NCBI GenBank assembly: GCA_015143735.1
Contig: VKHC01000689.1
Span: 1-10,138, forward strand
Direction of reading: 5' to 3'
DNA: 10,138 bases
DNA from: Synura sp. LO234KE
Lineage: Eukaryota > Sar > Synurophyceae > Synurales > Mallomonadaceae
Shown piece by piece: positions 7,801 to 10,138 of this stretch (position 1 is its first letter; each line of letters starts with the position of its first letter). Made by a program: the position numbers and the translations under genes. The notes beneath the pieces are model-generated. The model did not search any database. It saw nothing but the letters and a program-made list of their open reading frames with translations, and was not told the origin of the DNA.

Positions 7801-9590
7801 CAGCGCCTATGATGTAATCTGAATCCCAAGGAATTTCATCAGCGGTTGGGAGGCTGGAAGTTCTGTCTGGATCTTTGCAGACGACTGACTGGAGTACCTA
7901 AAGCACAAAGAAAAACGAGGGAAACAAGCAGGCAAAAAAAGGAAAAACAGCTTCGTATCCGCCCTCGCAGTTCCGTAGTTCCGTAGCCCAGGTAAACTAT
8001 CCTCGTTGCACGGAAACCGAGTATGGGGCGGCGAGAGTGTCTCGTCTACCGTAGGCTCCTCTCCCGGTTGGTAGTTAACTTGATGTGGAACTCCGTCCTC
8101 TCGCCTTTCTTGAAAGGAAGCTTGGAATCTTTCAAAGCAGCGATACTCCGAGGTACCTTTAAACCAAGGACATTTGCTGGTTCCATGCATAAAAGATGTG
8201 ACCAAACGTTCTTCACAAGCCGACATAATTTACAGATATGCTCAGAAACCAGCAATAGATACTATGATGTTATTCTCCACAATTTGAGCCGTCATGAAGG
8301 TCTGGAAGTACAAAATACCAGGGGCTCTCAATTTCAAAGAGGCTGCCAACTTTCCTGGGTTTGACCCGGATCTCTGCGCTGCTCCCTGTGGTGAATTAGT
8401 CCTCGAATATTCAATTTTGATGTCAGTTGTGAAGCTCAACCATGATATCGCTTCTCAAAAAAGAGTGGAATGTGCCTTGATATTCGCCACGATTGGCTCC
8501 TTCAAATATGTCTGCAAGTGTCCGCTCCATGCTTCCCCAATTTTGCAGAAAAAAAAGCTTCCAAGCTACCTTGTTTCGACACCAAATTTGCGCCGCTCTA
8601 ATTTTATCGTTCATATTTAAGTTACCGTTAGAAAGTTGCAATTCCCAGATGTTATGTTTGCTATAGCTTATAAAATTCACCGTTAGTTTTTCAAATTTTC
8701 AAAAAAGCTCGTTGCGCTCGTTTGAGATCGTTTCCGGACAAATAAAATCACGAAAGGTATGAGGCTAATATGGAATAGCCAGATAATTCGAAAGGCACCA
8801 GAAATTGTAATTTCTGCCTCCGCTACGTGACACTTTATATTGTGAACGTTTTACAACCGCGCATTTCAAAAAAGTGTAACTATGACTGCTGTCTTTCTCC
8901 GCTGCAAACATTTCTTGCTTGGCTTTGGAAATTTCAAAAAGTGAATCTTGCTGCTCAGTTAAGTCAGGTAGCCTTCTACAATTCCCCACCGAAACACTTA
9001 AATCCTTTGTCCAAATACTTTGCCGTGCTTAAAAATACAAAATAAAAATACAATAATCTCAGTTAAACAAAATTCTTTGCCCAAACGTATTACTACTTGA
9101 ACAGTATTTAGTGTATAAAGTCTTATCAGTCATTACTGTGATAATTTATTGTGTGTGTAAAAACTATATAGTTCCAGCTCGGGATAAAACTCAGCAGTTA
9201 AAATGATTCAGTAAAAACCATTATAAAAAGGTTTGAGAATCACGATATTGATGAAAATAAAACACTTCGAGAATATAATAGAATATTCCACGAAGCAAGT
9301 TGTAGGGGGGAATACAGGAAAAGACCCTATGCCAGTTACACACAATAGGTTACTCTTCAAGATTATAGTTTTAGAAGGAATCGCTTATAGATCCGAGAAA
9401 TTTTGTTCAATCACTATATATGTAAATAGTGGCTACCTCTTGTTGAATAGCAAATGTCCAGTGATTTTGATAAAAGGCTTCTGACATAAGAAAATAGAAT
9501 ATAGTCGAAGGTAAGTTCATGATGGTAAACATTAACTATAATATAATTAGTGCCCTAATGGCAGATTGCACATCGTGAAAGGGCAAGATA
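7801..9590. other. Region with only short orphan open frames
   Basis: Several frames of 65 to 140 codons overlap on both strands (for example 7807-8226 minus, 8023-8364 plus, 8294-8620 plus, 8765-8989 minus), but none shows a known motif, a credible start or a matching splice pattern. The minus frame at 8765-8989 extends upstream without a stop to about 9030 and contains an amphipathic stretch (LTEQQDSLFEISKAKQEMF), so it may be a relic exon. From 9046 to 9560 the DNA is very AT-rich and appears empty. An 8-base direct repeat (AGTTCCGT twice) lies near 7970-7985. Confidence 0.4.
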
Positions 9591-9597
9591 AAAATAC

Positions 9598-9948
9598 CTA
9601 TATCAACCCCCTCCCCTCGCCATCAGCTTGGGGTTCAAAACATGCAATTATCGTAATACATTCCCGGCCAGCTCCAGGTCCAGCTCTGTCTGGTGGGGTC
9701 TCATCGCCCTCGTCGACCCTGGCGTCGTTTCTGCGACCCCCTCTCCCTTCGCCGACCACCTCGTGGGCATCAAAGCCTTCCGCCTTCCGTAGGTCACCGT
9801 TGCTTATGAAGGAGTGGGAGCGCATCCTCATCCCGTCTTCCAGGAGCACACTCTTGCTTCTATCTGTACCTTTGAGGGTGTCTCTGTTCGCTGCCCCATT
9901 CAGGTGAACTGTGATGTCCAGAGGCAGCTCCCGCTTCTTCTGGTGGGA
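9598..9948 (-). pseudogene. GC-rich island, possible coding or transposon fragment
   Basis: A GC-rich patch of about 300 bases (roughly 9660-9950) is cut sharply into AT-rich DNA. The minus strand is open from 9948 to the TAG at 9598-9600 (116 residues), with G or C at most third codon positions. It contains KKRELPLDITVHLNGAANRD and a Gly/Arg/Asp-rich tail. It is preceded by CTGACTAG, which could be an in-frame stop or an intron acceptor. A second minus frame (ALMPTRWSAKGEGVAETTPG) is also GC3-rich, and a plus-strand frame stays open from about 9793 to 10122. Because stop codons are rare in GC-rich DNA, open frames alone prove little. I recognise no family and cannot decide the strand with confidence. 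Confidence 0.25.
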
Positions 9949-10138
9949 CTAGTCAGTCGTATGATATACTTGAATCACAATGTTACTCCGAGAAATCTAT
10001 GGCAAATATTCACAAATCGCCACCCTTGTATCGGATTGGTTAACAGGTCCGAGAGCATGTCCTCTGAATACTGGTACTTAACAGCTAGTTCGTCGCGCAT
10101 GGTTCGAGCACAAATGAAATAGAAACGTGTATCTATCT
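9949..10138. other. Right-hand edge, unassigned
   Basis: This is AT-richer DNA at the window edge. A plus-strand frame that begins in the GC-rich island continues through it to a TAG at 10120-10122 without interruption, for about 55 codons. That is mildly unusual for this composition but not enough for a gene call. Confidence 0.3.

Noticed and set aside
8023-8680. Overlapping frames on both strands considered as a small secreted effector gene.
   Set aside because: No signal peptide, cysteine pattern or splice sites could be found, and both strands are equally open.
1378-9590. Repeat-induced point mutation across the AT-rich spacer.
   Set aside because: CpA and CpG words remain common by eye, so I cannot support it. 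A dinucleotide index calculation would decide.
1-10138. CRISPR array, prophage, operon or bacterial defence system.
   Set aside because: There is no regularly spaced repeat series, no compact gene series and no bacterial start signals; the intron indicates a eukaryote.

Overview
The window reads as eukaryotic, most likely from a filamentous ascomycete fungus. The one convincing gene has a single 91-base spliceosomal intron with a GTACGG donor, a CTAAC branch site 19 bases upstream of the acceptor, and a TAG acceptor. No bacterial operon structure or Shine-Dalgarno-led gene series is visible. The rest is a gene-poor, AT-rich landscape with a few GC-richer islands, the pattern expected where old transposon copies have decayed between genes. 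I cannot name the species.

Layout: (1) 3-1377, plus strand: the 3' part of a protein-coding gene in two exons, truncated by the window edge. It encodes a long disordered Ser/Pro/Arg-rich region followed by a charged helical C-terminus; I do not recognise the family. (2) 1378-3240: AT-rich spacer holding a decayed tandem duplication (about 100-base period, 1586-1781), a nearly perfect 60-base tandem duplication (1939-2057), and a cluster of short palindromes and direct repeats (3008-3138). (3) About 3240-4330: a GC-richer island with a broken RNase H domain on the minus strand. Its five expected catalytic positions are all present, but the frame is interrupted by two stops and a frameshift. 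It is probably a transposon remnant. (4) 4331-5880: AT-rich, with only short repeats. (5) 5881-6300: a moderate-GC patch with one short minus-strand frame, identity unknown. (6) 6300-7620: no supportable gene. (7) 7621-7800: a C-rich, G-poor strand-skewed stretch. (8) 7801-9590: only short unrelated open frames. (9) 9598-9948: a sharply bounded GC-rich patch with several overlapping open frames, best explained as a coding or transposon fragment.

No genes here can be shown to work together. I see no tRNA, rRNA, CRISPR array or intact transposon, and no evidence for a new multi-gene system. The items most worth following up are the RNase H remnant, the recent 60-base duplication, the palindrome cluster and the 9.6-9.95 kb island.
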